Positions 53,524 through 64,000 of a stretch of DNA of 64,000 nucleotides are shown in pieces. Under the pieces are notes generated by a model. The model searched no databases. It was not told where the DNA came from and saw nothing but the letters and a program-made list of their open reading frames with translations. The DNA is from an uncultured Rhodopila sp. (GTDB taxonomy: Bacteria; Pseudomonadota; Alphaproteobacteria; Acetobacterales; Acetobacteraceae). Numbering within the stretch: the first letter of the stretch is position 1; every line of letters starts with the position of its first letter. The translations under genes were made by a program, and so were the position numbers. The stretch lies in the NCBI GenBank assembly GCA_903851415.1, contig CAINOE010000213.1, positions 41,419 through 105,418 on the forward strand, read 5' to 3'.

Positions 53524-55101
53524 TCAGACCGGCAGCAGCTTCGGCCGCGTCGCCACATACCAGCGCGACACCAGAAGCCGGGTCAGCATCCAGGCGGTGA
53601 ACAGGGACGTGGCGATGCCAACGGTGATGGTCACGGCGAAGCCGCGCACCGGGCCGGAGCCGAAAACGAACAACATCACGTGGGCCAGGAAGGCCGTGGC
53701 ATTGCTGTCGAAAATGGTGCTGTAGGCGCGGCTGAAGCCGTGCTCCAGCGCCTGCAGCGGCGGGCGGCCGAGCTTCTGCTCCTCGCGGATGCGCTCGTTG
53801 ATCAGCACGTTGGCGTCCACCGCCATGCCGAGGGTCAGCAGAATTCCCGCCATGCCCGGCAGGGTCAGCGTCGCCTGCAGCAGCGACATGATGCCCAGCA
53901 CAAGGAACAGGTTGACCACCAGCGCCAGGTTCGCGAACCAGCCGAACAGGCCGTAGAAAATCCCCATGAAGGCGATGACGAAGACAAAGCCGGCGGTCAG
54001 CGAGATCGCCCCGGCCCGGATGCTCGCGGCGCCGAGTTCCGGGCCGACGCTGCGCTGCTCCACCACGGTCAGCGGCGCCGGCAGGGCGCCGGCGCGCAGC
54101 AGGACCGCCAGGTCGTTGGCGGAATCAGGCGTGAACGACCCGCTGATCTGGCCGCGCCCGCCGGTGATCGCCTCGCGGATCACCGGAGCGGAAATCACCT
54201 TGTCGTCCAGCACGATGGCGAAGCGGTGGTTGACATTGGCGCGGCTGACATCGCCGAAACGCCGGGCGCCGACGGAGTTGAAGGTGAAGTTCACCACCCA
54301 GTCCCCCGTCTCCGGACTCGTCCCCGCCCGCGCATCCGTCAGATCGGCCCCGTCCACGTCGATGCGCTTGCGCACGGCGATTTTTTCGCCGGGGCGGTCC
54401 TGCAGAACCAGGTAGTCGTCGCCGGGCGGCGGCGCACCGCCGCCGTTCGGGTTGGCGGTCTCATCGACCAGCCGGAACGTCATGTGCGCGGTCTTGCCGA
54501 TGAGCTGCTTGATCCGGTCGGGGTCGCCGACGCCCGGAAGCTGCACGACGATGCGGCTTTCGCCCTGGCGGGTGATCTGCGGGTCCACCACGCCGGTTTC
54601 GTCGATGCGGCGGCGGATGATCTCGATCGACTGCTCCACCGCGCCGCTGGCCCGCCGGCTGAGCGCCACCGGCGACAACGTCAGCGTGATCGTGCCGTCC
54701 GGGTTGGAGCCGATGGACATGTCGGGCTGGCCCGTGCTGCCGTCCTGGCTGATCAGCGGGCGCAAGGCGGCCACGGCGTCATCGGTCTTCGCCGGATCGC
54801 GCAGGCGCAGCACGATGCGGTTCTGGTCCGGCTGGGCGTCCAGCGACTGGTAGAAGATCTGGCCGGTGCGCAGCGCCTGGCGGACGCCGTCCATCAGGCT
54901 GTCGAGGCGTTCCTTGATCACCGCCTTCATATCGACCTCGAGCAGCAGGTAGCTGCCGCCGCGCAGATCGAGGCCGAGATGCACCGTGCGCCACGGCACC
55001 CAGGAGGCCGGGGCGGGGAACAGATTCGGCACGCCGAGCAACACCCCCAGCAGGCAGACGGCCAGGATGATGGTCGTCTTCATGCGACTGAAATACATCA
55101 T
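53524..55101 (-). CDS. secD: Protein translocase subunit SecD
   Basis: The larger SecDF subunit, 525 residues. An N-terminal helix (TTIILAVCLLGVLLGVPNLF) is followed by the motif HLGLDLRGGSYLLLEVD, the long periplasmic P1 domain with VVQLPGVGDPDRIKQLIG, and a C-terminal block of helices containing GMAVDANVLINERIREE, the proton-channel helix. No yajC is seen upstream; the 5' flank is a 520-base non-coding stretch. Confidence 0.96.
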   Translation of the reverse strand: MMYFSRMKTTIILAVCLLGVLLGVPNLFPAPASWVPWRTVHLGLDLRGGSYLLLEVDMKAVIKERLDSLMDGVRQALRTGQIFYQSLDAQPDQNRIVLRLRDPAKTDDAVAALRPLISQDGSTGQPDMSIGSNPDGTITLTLSPVALSRRASGAVEQSIEIIRRRIDETGVVDPQITRQGESRIVVQLPGVGDPDRIKQLIGKTAHMTFRLVDETANPNGGGAPPPGDDYLVLQDRPGEKIAVRKRIDVDGADLTDARAGTSPETGDWVVNFTFNSVGARRFGDVSRANVNHRFAIVLDDKVISAPVIREAITGGRGQISGSFTPDSANDLAVLLRAGALPAPLTVVEQRSVGPELGAASIRAGAISLTAGFVFVIAFMGIFYGLFGWFANLALVVNLFLVLGIMSLLQATLTLPGMAGILLTLGMAVDANVLINERIREEQKLGRPPLQALEHGFSRAYSTIFDSNATAFLAHVMLFVFGSGPVRGFAVTITVGIATSLFTAWMLTRLLVSRWYVATRPKLLPV

Positions 55102-55621
55102 GGTCTTGCGCGCAGACTCCCGGGTAGGCCGGCCGATCGGCCAGCGACGGTGCTATGCGCCGGGGATTGCGGCATTGTCCAGTGCCGGAGGGATGAGACG
55201 GGCGGCCCGGAGATAGATTGGGACACGATGCTCCGGCGCGCGCTTGCTTTGAAGCGATGGTATTGACGGCGCCGGCCTGCATAGTGCGGCTTGCCACGGG
55301 CTGGTGCGTCGGATCGATGGGTCTCCACCGAACCGAGCGAGCGGGAAGGCGAAATGAACCGGCCGGTCCGTCACGTCACCCGATGTCCGGATGGATGACG
55401 CCTGACCGGATTGCGGCGCCTGACCGCAGCCCACCACGGATGACATCCATGTTTTCGAGTCTTCGCACTTCTTATCACATTATCACGCCTGCCCGGATCG
55501 GGCGCTGGACGGCGTGAGACGGACGACTACGTAGCAAGCAGGAGCGTAGCCGATCTGCAGAATTAAAGTGGCGCCGTACAGGTGGGTTGGCCGCCTGACC
55601 TCAACAGAAGGAGCTGACGAC
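55102..55621. other. Intergenic region upstream of secD
   Basis: 520 bases between the divergent secD and the small membrane protein gene, with no supported gene. yajC, usually found before secD, is not here. No palindrome of the families above was found. Confidence 0.5.
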
Positions 55622-55909
55622 TTGGAGAATCTGGTGAAAGCCGCCAAGGAGCTAAGGATAGTCACCGAGATCGGCCTGTTGTTCAAGGGCAACCTGGTCG
55701 GGGATAGCCCGTTCGCCTTTGCCGGGTATGCCATCATCGGCGTTTTCACTCTCCTTTTGGTCTTCCTGTACCTGACCACAGACATGCCCTTCAGGACGTT
55801 CATCATCGGACCTGCCGTCATGGTTGCCTGCTGGTTCCTGACCAGCTTCGCGCACTCGCCGGCCGTCTACAGGATCGTCGACAAGGTCATAGGCACGAAC
55901 AGGGATTGA
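55622..55909 (+). CDS. Small membrane protein of unknown function
   Basis: About 95 residues with two transmembrane helices (FAFAGYAIIGVFTLLLVFLYL and FIIGPAVMVACWFLT) after a charged amphipathic start. The TTG at 55622 is proposed as start because AAGGAG lies eight bases before it; the track uses GTG 55568, which has none. No family recognised. Its 3' end overlaps the convergent hicAB ORF by 43 bases. Confidence 0.5.
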   Translation: MENLVKAAKELRIVTEIGLLFKGNLVGDSPFAFAGYAIIGVFTLLLVFLYLTTDMPFRTFIIGPAVMVACWFLTSFAHSPAVYRIVDKVIGTNRD

Positions 55910-56622
55910 CCACCGATGTCTCCGGCGGCGAAAGGGCGAATGCCGCCCGGTCCAGCGCGGAAAGCTGCTGGTGGCCCGCCCATCCCGTCAGTCGCCGGGC
56001 GCCCGGGAAACGTGACGTGACGGGCGATGTAGCCGGAACGGCTCTCGCCCGCCGCCCGCGCCAGGGCATCGAGACGCAAAATCACCCGCCGCGGCAAGGT
56101 GATGTTGACCCGTTCGACGGTATCGTCAAACAGCCCCGTATCCACGGTGATCAAACCGAAGATCCAGCCGGCGTAATCGGGATTGTTCTTGATCGCCTCC
56201 ACGCTGGACGGCGGTGGGACCGGGCCGCCGGCATCCAGCGTCGCGTCGATCCACGCCGCCGCCGACTCTTCGGCGCCCGGCAATGCCGCATCCAGGGTGT
56301 CGCCAGCGGAGAAACAACCCGGCAGGTCGGGTACTGCCACGCCGTAGCAGGCGGTGTCCGTGGCGGGTTCGATGGCGACCGGGTAACGCATGCCCATCTC
56401 CTGCTTCGTGTCCGGAGTTTCGCGGACCCCTGCTGCCGCTTTGCGAATTTGCGCCACGATGCCTGGTCCGAGGTCCATTTTCGGCTGCGGCACTGAAATA
56501 TGCCCCGGTCGGGCCGGATGCTTGAAAACATGATGCGAACCGCGGACACGATCCAATACCCGACCATCGGCTTCGATTTCGCGAATGATGTCTCGGCTCT
56601 TCACGATGTGGGTCATACACAC
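55867..56622 (-). CDS. hicAB: HicA-HicB toxin-antitoxin encoded as one continuous reading frame
   Basis: The first 65 residues are a HicA mRNA interferase: SRDIIREIEADG, the catalytic His in RGSHHVFKHP and MDLGPGIVAQIRKAA. Without a stop codon the frame continues (VRETPDTKQEMG) into HicB: MRYPVAIEPATDTACYGVAVPDLPGCFSAGDTL, then NITLPRRVILRLDALARAAGESRSGYIAR, a ribbon-helix-helix. A long extra C-terminal tail follows. HicB also has its own ribosome site and ATG at 56391, so free antitoxin can be made too. Whether the natural product is a fusion, two proteins or both is open. Confidence 0.78.
   Translation of the reverse strand: MCMTHIVKSRDIIREIEADGRVLDRVRGSHHVFKHPARPGHISVPQPKMDLGPGIVAQIRKAAAGVRETPDTKQEMGMRYPVAIEPATDTACYGVAVPDLPGCFSAGDTLDAALPGAEESAAAWIDATLDAGGPVPPPSSVEAIKNNPDYAGWIFGLITVDTGLFDDTVERVNITLPRRVILRLDALARAAGESRSGYIARHVTFPGRPATDGMGGPPAAFRAGPGGIRPFAAGDIGGQSLFVPMTLSTIL
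56391..56403 (-). promoter_or_regulatory. Internal ribosome binding site and ATG for HicB
   Basis: CAGGAG lies six bases before ATG 56391 (MRYPVAIEP), the normal HicB start, inside the longer hicA-hicB frame. It allows separate antitoxin translation. Confidence 0.65.
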
Positions 56623-56695
56623 GCGGTGCGTTTGGTCAAGGATATCAGCGTCAGCGACAAATCGGACGGCGGCTCAAATACGTCCCGAGGCCGCG

Positions 56696-57856
56696 CTACC
56701 GCCACCCCCGCAACCGCTCCGCCGCCTCGCGCATATCCGCCTCCGGCCCGCAATAGCTGAACCGCACGAACCTTGTGCCGCGCGTGCGGTCGAAATCCAC
56801 CCCCGGACTTGCCGCCACCCCCGCCTCCTGCAGCATCCGCGCGCAGAACCCGGCGCTGTCGCTCGACCGGTCGCTGATATCGGCGAACAGGTAGAACGCC
56901 CCCTCGGCCGGAGACAGCCGCGCGAACCCGGCCCCCGGCAGCGCCACCAGCAGATGGTCCCGCGAGCGCCGGTACCGCGCGATATTCGCCTGCAGCTCCG
57001 CCTCGCAGCCGAACGCCGCCTCGGCCGCCACCTGAGAAATGTACGGCGCGCTGATGAACAGGTTCTGCGCCAGGCGCTCCACCGGCCGCAGCAAATCATC
57101 CGGCAGCACCAGCCAGCCGATGCGCCAGCCGGTCATCGAGAAATACTTGGAAAAACTGTTGACGACTATGGCGCTGCCGCTGAACTCCGCCGCCGAGGCG
57201 ATCGGGCTGTCGTAGTTCAGCCCGTGATAGATCTCGTCGCTGATCAGCCGCACGCCGTTGCGGTCGCACCATACCGCGATGGCGGCGAGTTCGTCCCGGT
57301 GCAGCATCGTCCCCGCCGGGTTGCACGGGCTGGCGACGATCACCCCGTCCGGCGGCGGGTCCAGCGCCTCCAGCATCGCCACGCTCGGCTGGAACCGCGT
57401 CTCCGGCCCGGCTTCCAGGATCACCGGCACCATGCCCAAAGCCGTCAGGATGTTCACGTAGGGCGGATAGAACGGCGCCGCCATGGCGATGCGGTCGCCG
57501 CGGTCGAACGCCGCCAGGAACGCCAGCGGAAACGCCCCGGACGCCCCGACGGTCACCGCGATCCGGCCGATGGGCAGGTCCAGCCCGTACCAGGCCCGCG
57601 CATGCGCGGCGATCCGCTCACGCAGGGAGCGCAGGCCGAACGCCTCGGTATACCCCAGCGGATGCCCCGACCGCAGCGCCGCCTGAGCGGCCTCCACCGC
57701 GCCGGCCGGTGCGCCGGTGCCGGGCTGGCCGACCTCCATGCGGATGACGTGCGGGGCGCCGGGGGGCAGGGCGGATTGGCGGGCGTTTGCCGCGGCGATG
57801 ACGTCCATCACCATGAACGGCGGCGCCAGCGCGCCCTTGCCGATTTTCAGCGCCAT
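56696..57856 (-). CDS. PLP-dependent aminotransferase, class I/II
   Basis: A fold-type I aminotransferase of 386 residues. YTEAFGLRSLRERIAAH precedes the cofactor-binding region. ASPCNPAGTML holds the Asn and DEIYHGLNY the Asp-Tyr pair for PLP. The Schiff-base lysine is in NSFSKYFSMTGWRIGW. The C-terminal Arg lies in GTRFVRFSYC. The substrate (aspartate, aromatic or other amino acid) is not determined by these motifs. ATG 57856 follows AGGA eight bases upstream. Confidence 0.9.
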   Translation of the reverse strand: MALKIGKGALAPPFMVMDVIAAANARQSALPPGAPHVIRMEVGQPGTGAPAGAVEAAQAALRSGHPLGYTEAFGLRSLRERIAAHARAWYGLDLPIGRIAVTVGASGAFPLAFLAAFDRGDRIAMAAPFYPPYVNILTALGMVPVILEAGPETRFQPSVAMLEALDPPPDGVIVASPCNPAGTMLHRDELAAIAVWCDRNGVRLISDEIYHGLNYDSPIASAAEFSGSAIVVNSFSKYFSMTGWRIGWLVLPDDLLRPVERLAQNLFISAPYISQVAAEAAFGCEAELQANIARYRRSRDHLLVALPGAGFARLSPAEGAFYLFADISDRSSDSAGFCARMLQEAGVAASPGVDFDRTRGTRFVRFSYCGPEADMREAAERLRGWR

Positions 57857-57860
57857 CGGG

Positions 57861-58175
57861 TCAGTCCTGCCAGACGATGCGTGTGGCCATGATCCTGGTC
57901 TTATCACCCTGCTCCAGCCCGTCCACGGTCACCACGCAGGGAGGTGCCACCCCGGTGCATTTGCGCAGCCGTTTGGTGTCATCCTCCGGCAGGCCCGAGG
58001 CGATCACGCGAAACCGTTGCGCCGGCCGCGGGCCGACGCCGAGTTCGCAGAACGACGCGTTGCAGATGATGCGGCCGGGGCCGACGGAGGCCGGGGCGGC
58101 GCGCTGGGCCTGCGCCATCGGGACCAGCGCCGCCAGTATCGGCACAGGCGCCAGCCAAAGGGCCGACAGCTTCAT
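57861..58175 (-). CDS. Small secreted cysteine-containing protein
   Basis: A 104-residue protein with a clear signal peptide (MKLSALWLAPVPILAALVPMAQA) and four cysteines in the mature part (IICNASFCELG; LRKCTGVAPPCVVTV), likely forming two disulfides in the periplasm. No family recognised. It ends five bases before the aminotransferase start and so probably shares its transcript. A DsbA-like oxidoreductase is coded about 1.7 kb away. Confidence 0.65.
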   Translation of the reverse strand: MKLSALWLAPVPILAALVPMAQAQRAAPASVGPGRIICNASFCELGVGPRPAQRFRVIASGLPEDDTKRLRKCTGVAPPCVVTVDGLEQGDKTRIMATRIVWQD

Positions 58176-58217
58176 GGAACACCCCCCGCGTCTGTTTCCA
58201 GCCCGCCTGAGATGGGT

Positions 58218-59642
58218 CTAGTTCGCCCCCAAAGCCAGCCCGTATTCGCGCGGATCGTTGGCCCAGTTGCACAGGCTGCTCTCGCCCGGCAAATAGCGCG
58301 CGCAGGCGATCACGTTGGCCCGCCCGGGTTCCGGCACCGGAACCGGCATCGGCTGGTTGGAGCGCAGCGCGTTGATCAGCCCCGCCGCGACCGCCAGCGC
58401 CGCGCCGGACTGGCCGGATCCGCCCGCCTCGGCGCGGAACGCCACGATGTTGGCGTTCCACGCCAGCCCGGCCGCCAGCAGCGGCGGCGGCACGGAATCC
58501 GGCGAGGCCGCGGCCAGAAAGCCCAGCCCCGGCAGGATGCGCCCGGTGCCGAACAGGTTGTTCATCGTCAGGGCGCAGACGACCGCGTTGCCGTTGCGGT
58601 CGAGGGTGGCGAAGCTGGTGGAGGCGGGGAACACCGTCGAATCGGGGGGCGGCAGATCGCGCGCCGCCAGCACCGCTTCCGGCGTGAGTCCGCCGGCGCG
58701 GTAGCGCTCCGCCACCGCCAGCGACCGCGCCCCGGCCGCCGCCAGGTCGTTCGGGTTGGCGGCCAGCACGGCGAATGCGGCGTCGGCCGCCAGACCGCCA
58801 TCGGCCGGCGGCGGCAGGAAGACGACCTTGTCGGAGCGATAGGATGCGATCAGCGGCGCCGCCAGCCTCGGCAGCGCCCCGCGCAAATCGGCCAGGCCCA
58901 AAGGGCCGCCAGCCAGCGCGGAGGAGGTCTCGATCCGGCGGGCCAGGGAGCCCTGGTAGAAGTCGCCGACGCCGGCGACGCGGATTTGCGCCAGGGTCGC
59001 GCCGAGGTCCGGCTGGCGCAGGATCTGCCCCTCCTGCAGCGGAACCCCGTTCAGGCTGAACACCCCCCGCGCCCCGGGATCGGCCAGCAGCGGACCGGAT
59101 ACCAGGGTCAGGTCCTTCACCAGCGCCCGAGAGGCCGGCGTGCCGAACCGCGCCAATTGCTCGGCCGAGGACACCAGCGACTCGAACGGCCGCACGCCAT
59201 AGCGGGCATGCAGCAGGTACAGCCCGCGCGCCAGCATCGGCACCGCAGCGGGACGATCCGCGTTGCTGCCGCGCTGAGCCGGGGCCAGCGGGGTGAACAT
59301 GATCGCCTCGGGCACGCCGCCGGAGGGTCCCTTGGTGTTGGTGGACAGCGCCAGGCAGGCGCCGCCGCCGCCCAGGCCGGCGCGCGAGGGCAGGGTCACC
59401 GCCAGAGTCAGGCCGACGGCCACCGCCGCGTCGCCCGCGCTGCCGCCGGAGGACAGGACTTCCCGCCCCGCCAGCACGGCGCGCGGCTCGTCCGCCGCCA
59501 CGCCGCCCAGGAAGCCGGTGACGTAGCCCGGCTGGCCGGCGGGCGGGCCGCCGGTGCCCAGCACCTTGTCGGTCACGCTGGTGACGGTGGAGCAGCCCGG
59601 CAGGAAGGCCAGCAAGGCAAAGGCGGCGCGCGCGCGCGGCAT
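58218..59642 (-). CDS. Gamma-glutamyltransferase-family lipoprotein, atypical active site
   Basis: A 474-residue protein of the GGT family: GREVLSSGGSAGDAAVAVGL, then LPSRAGLGGGGACLAL and a C-terminal ALTMNNLFGTG with a following Pro/Gly segment, as in GGT. The nucleophile region, usually NTTHYSVVD, reads ASTSFATLD, so an ungapped alignment puts Ser at the catalytic Thr. The N-terminus from Met 59642 is a lipoprotein-like signal (ALLAFLPGC); the track start at 59711 adds 23 charged residues. It may hydrolyse periplasmic glutathione or gamma-glutamyl compounds, or may be inactive. Confidence 0.75.
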   Translation of the reverse strand: MPRARAAFALLAFLPGCSTVTSVTDKVLGTGGPPAGQPGYVTGFLGGVAADEPRAVLAGREVLSSGGSAGDAAVAVGLTLAVTLPSRAGLGGGGACLALSTNTKGPSGGVPEAIMFTPLAPAQRGSNADRPAAVPMLARGLYLLHARYGVRPFESLVSSAEQLARFGTPASRALVKDLTLVSGPLLADPGARGVFSLNGVPLQEGQILRQPDLGATLAQIRVAGVGDFYQGSLARRIETSSALAGGPLGLADLRGALPRLAAPLIASYRSDKVVFLPPPADGGLAADAAFAVLAANPNDLAAAGARSLAVAERYRAGGLTPEAVLAARDLPPPDSTVFPASTSFATLDRNGNAVVCALTMNNLFGTGRILPGLGFLAAASPDSVPPPLLAAGLAWNANIVAFRAEAGGSGQSGAALAVAAGLINALRSNQPMPVPVPEPGRANVIACARYLPGESSLCNWANDPREYGLALGAN

Positions 59643-59885
59643 CCGGTGGCGGAACCGCCGCGTGGAGGCTTGCGGGGAACGGGTCTGGTAGCCGCAACGC
59701 ATTGAGTTCATCCTGCCGGTCTCGCCAATCCGAAGGGCGCGCCGAATCCAGCGAACACGTCCTGCCGTTGAGGAAGCGTGCCATAAACGGCTTCGGCATC
59801 AGCGGCAACCACGCCTGTCGGTCCGCCCTGTGCCGGCGCGCGGTATGCCGCTAGAGTGGCGGCGTGACCAAATGAGGGACCATCG

Positions 59886-62116
<2,231 letters not shown>

Positions 62117-62196
62117 CGTGCGGGCTTTGACACCGGTATCGATTCGACCGCGGCTACGCTTGCGTGCCCCTGGCCGGGGTTGGTTCAAGCGGACTT

Positions 62197-63447
62197 TCAC
62201 AAGCGCGGTTCAAGTAGAAACGGGTAGGGCACATAGCGCCGCGCGAGATCGAATGGCAGGACATGTAACCGCATGCTCGACGAAAAGTAGAACGGCGGCA
62301 GAGGCTCCGGGAACGCGTCGGTTCGTGGATAGACCAGAAACATGTCTCCGACACCGCCCAGATAGGTTTGCCCATAGGCGAACATTTGGTAGAAGTCGGA
62401 TTGGCTCAGCTCATACTTCCGGGACCTGTCGTCGCTGAGCAGTTTCCACTTGGCGTCCACGATCCAGCTGTTGTGGCCGATCGTTACGATAATGTCTGGC
62501 TTCAAGCGAAACCAACCGGCGTTTTCGTGCAGGGAGAGATCGCGATCACCGGCCTGAGGTCTTATCCGTATCCAAGTCGGGGCTGCTCTGCGTAAAGATG
62601 CGAGCACGTAATCTTCAAACAATTTCTCCATGGGGAACAGCATACTGAGCCCACGATAAGCGCCTGTAATCGCAAAGGGGGTTTGACGCCATAGGATCAA
62701 TTCGCATAGCGGCTTGATCGCTGCGTAGTCCGCCATTAATCGTTCGGTGCCCCATTGACGGAGGTCGGCGCTGATCTCGCGGCTCTCCGGGATACTGGCA
62801 AACAGGGTCGATAGTTCGCGGGCGAGCCGCCAGCTATCGCTGACCCGCGTCAACCGGAGCACTAAACCGAGAGCTGAGCGGATCAAGCGGTTCTCTGGCC
62901 GATTGAACGAGAAGGTGTCGTGGCGGAACGCGAACAGGTGCGCTCCAGCGGGGCCAGACCGTATCTGCCGCGAGACATCCAGCGCTCCTCGCAGGAACGG
63001 CTCTCGCGCGTCCACTTGGCGGTAGCTCTGGCGAAGTCCCCGCCTGATGAGATCGGAAACTTCCTGGAGAAAGCTGTATGCCAGCCACTCCGGCAGCGGA
63101 AGCTTGAACGCCGAGATGTGCGACACCGACCCGGCCCGCGGCTTCAGCCGAAGCGCCTCCGCCACCATGCGCACGAGGAGGCTGCGCGCTTCCCCGATAT
63201 CTTCCTCGCCGACGGTGTACTTGGGCAGGATCTCAATGCGAGTGCCGCAAGGCGTCTCCAACACGCCGACAAAGTTCAGAACCCGGAGGCTCCGAGGACC
63301 ATCCATGCTCACGAGACCGAGCGATGAGGGGCCTCCCCTGGCGTGCTCGATAAGCCAGTTAAACGCGGACCGCGTGATCGTCGCTTGGTCGAGGGACGTA
63401 GGCACGGCATCGGTGGTCAGCCTTGCGAACTCCCTAACGGTTGGCAT
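62197..63447 (-). CDS. mcrC: McrC-type subunit of a McrBC methyl-directed restriction system
   Basis: A 416-residue McrC family protein. RVLNFVGVLETPCGTRIEILPKY is the N-terminal family motif. The nuclease core is in the C-terminal third: RLKPDIIVTIGHNSWIVDAKWK, with the PD...D-x-K catalytic residues intact. McrC cuts DNA only with its GTPase partner McrB, whose gene is present here only as a 3' piece nine bases upstream. The restriction system is therefore probably dead unless McrB is coded elsewhere. Confidence 0.88.
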   Translation of the reverse strand: MPTVREFARLTTDAVPTSLDQATITRSAFNWLIEHARGGPSSLGLVSMDGPRSLRVLNFVGVLETPCGTRIEILPKYTVGEEDIGEARSLLVRMVAEALRLKPRAGSVSHISAFKLPLPEWLAYSFLQEVSDLIRRGLRQSYRQVDAREPFLRGALDVSRQIRSGPAGAHLFAFRHDTFSFNRPENRLIRSALGLVLRLTRVSDSWRLARELSTLFASIPESREISADLRQWGTERLMADYAAIKPLCELILWRQTPFAITGAYRGLSMLFPMEKLFEDYVLASLRRAAPTWIRIRPQAGDRDLSLHENAGWFRLKPDIIVTIGHNSWIVDAKWKLLSDDRSRKYELSQSDFYQMFAYGQTYLGGVGDMFLVYPRTDAFPEPLPPFYFSSSMRLHVLPFDLARRYVPYPFLLEPRL

Positions 63448-63456
63448 GCGCTACGC

Positions 63457-63852
63457 TCAGCCGATGATCGACAGGTAGGCCGAAGGCCGCTCCAGCGCCT
63501 CGACATTGATGCGCCACGCCTTCGAGGTGGGCACCTCGAGATCACAATGGCCGAAGAGTTGCTCGATGTTTTCATCCCGCTCAACCACGAAGCGGTCGGC
63601 AGGCTCTTCCTTGCGATGATCGTTGAGCACAAGCCGGATGCGTTGCCAGTCGTCGAAGAAATATTCCTGGAGCAGCGGAATCACCTGCGTGGTGAAAACT
63701 TGGCGGAGTTGCGCGATGTCGTCGGCGGCGCTTATGCCCAAGAAGTAAGCATGGCCGAGACGGTGGTCCCGATCTAGAAGGGCCTCAATGCGCGCGTTCA
63801 TCGTGTCGAGCAGCTTGGCTATGTCGATGCCCGCAATCTCCACTCCTTCCAA
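63457..63852 (-). pseudogene. mcrB: McrB GTPase, C-terminal fragment only
   Basis: The fragment EGVEIAGIDIAKLLDTMNARIEALLDRDHRLGHAYF followed by IPLLQEYFFDDWQRIRLVL is the C-terminal end of McrB-type AAA+ GTPases. The reading frame has a TAG six codons before the first homologous residue, and the GTP-binding and sensor motifs, and the 'RRRF' segment that normally precedes it, are absent. Upstream composition turns suddenly AT-rich, so the gene seems truncated by a deletion or insertion near 63850. Only about 130 residues remain. Confidence 0.78.
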
Positions 63853-64000
63853 AATGCCGGGTAACTACGTTATCACATTCTCCTTTATTCCTCTTGAGGT
63901 TTACCAGATTGAAATGATCTAGCCAAAGAAGCAAGATACTACAGCTATCTTCAAGCAGGCAATAGAACAACGAAAGGTCAAGATGCTTGAATTCATCAAC
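63853..64000. other. AT-rich window edge, possible partial gene
   Basis: Composition drops sharply from the neighbouring GC-rich DNA. On the minus strand one frame is open to the edge (VDEFKHLDLSLFYCLLEDSC...), so it may be the end of an unknown gene that continues out of the window. Alternatively a plus-strand gene may start at ATG 63983, which has AAAGG upstream. Neither has a recognised family. Confidence 0.35.

Noticed and set aside
52527-53558. Front half of the 679-residue ORF before the Bug-like protein
   Set aside because: It is an out-of-frame shadow of secF; the real gene starts at GTG 52526.

Overview
The window comes from a high-GC alphaproteobacterial chromosome, most likely Rhodospirillales/Acetobacteraceae. 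The evidence is consistently high GC, conserved alphaproteobacterial gene orders (coaX-rnj-DUF1467-proS-lolC-lolD; purC-purS; DUF983-UPF0262-mtnA; glpX-recJ beside tRNA-Glu; secD-secF) and families such as UPF0262, DUF1467 and short-form ProS. Taxonomy is inference; no rRNA is present.

Layout. 1-1.5 kb: edge of an exopolysaccharide locus (glycosyltransferase N-terminus coupled to an AlgD-type sugar-nucleotide dehydrogenase). 2-12 kb: metabolic and redox genes (ydfG, LLM oxidoreductase, DUF2478, SMP-30-like protein, msrA, Uma2, DUF29, purS, purC, NRDE, gor) separated by dispersed repeats, then a decayed MFS transporter. 12.5-23.7 kb: secreted peptidase-like hydrolase, DUF983-UPF0262-mtnA operon, a giant fused ABC exporter, a polytopic membrane protein and guaA. 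23.7-26.1 kb: low-GC orphan gene and two toxin-antitoxin style modules, one with a nonsense-mutated PIN toxin. 26.4-30.2 kb: LuxR-type regulator coupled to a catalytically dead HtrA-like protein, a GxxExxY gene between repeat arms, an intact HtrA-like protease and a PEP-CTERM protein. 30.2-38 kb: GST, then coaX-rnj-DUF1467-proS-lolC-lolD. 38.2-44.9 kb: methyltransferase, serine hydrolase and an RND efflux pair. 45-48.4 kb: decayed island at the 3' end of tRNA-Glu, holding a broken class IIL-type restriction-modification gene and a recombinase fragment. 48.5-55.1 kb: recJ, glpX, Bug-type binding protein, secF, secD. 55.6-64 kb: membrane protein, fused hicA-hicB, aminotransferase, secreted Cys protein, gamma-glutamyltransferase-like lipoprotein, DsbA-like protein, GH1 glucosidase, and mcrC with only the 3' end of mcrB.

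Main observations. (1) Four inverted-repeat elements are built from triplicated heptamers, ATCCGTG or CACAGAG. Three are about 180-205 bp and gene-less; one encloses an intact GxxExxY gene, so the short ones may be non-autonomous relatives. (2) Defence and toxin genes decay repeatedly: the RM gene, mcrB and vapC are broken, and hicA has lost its stop codon. (3) A dead and a live HtrA-like protein lie divergently around the GxxExxY element, the dead one coupled to a regulator. No CRISPR array, prophage, intact transposase or rRNA was seen.
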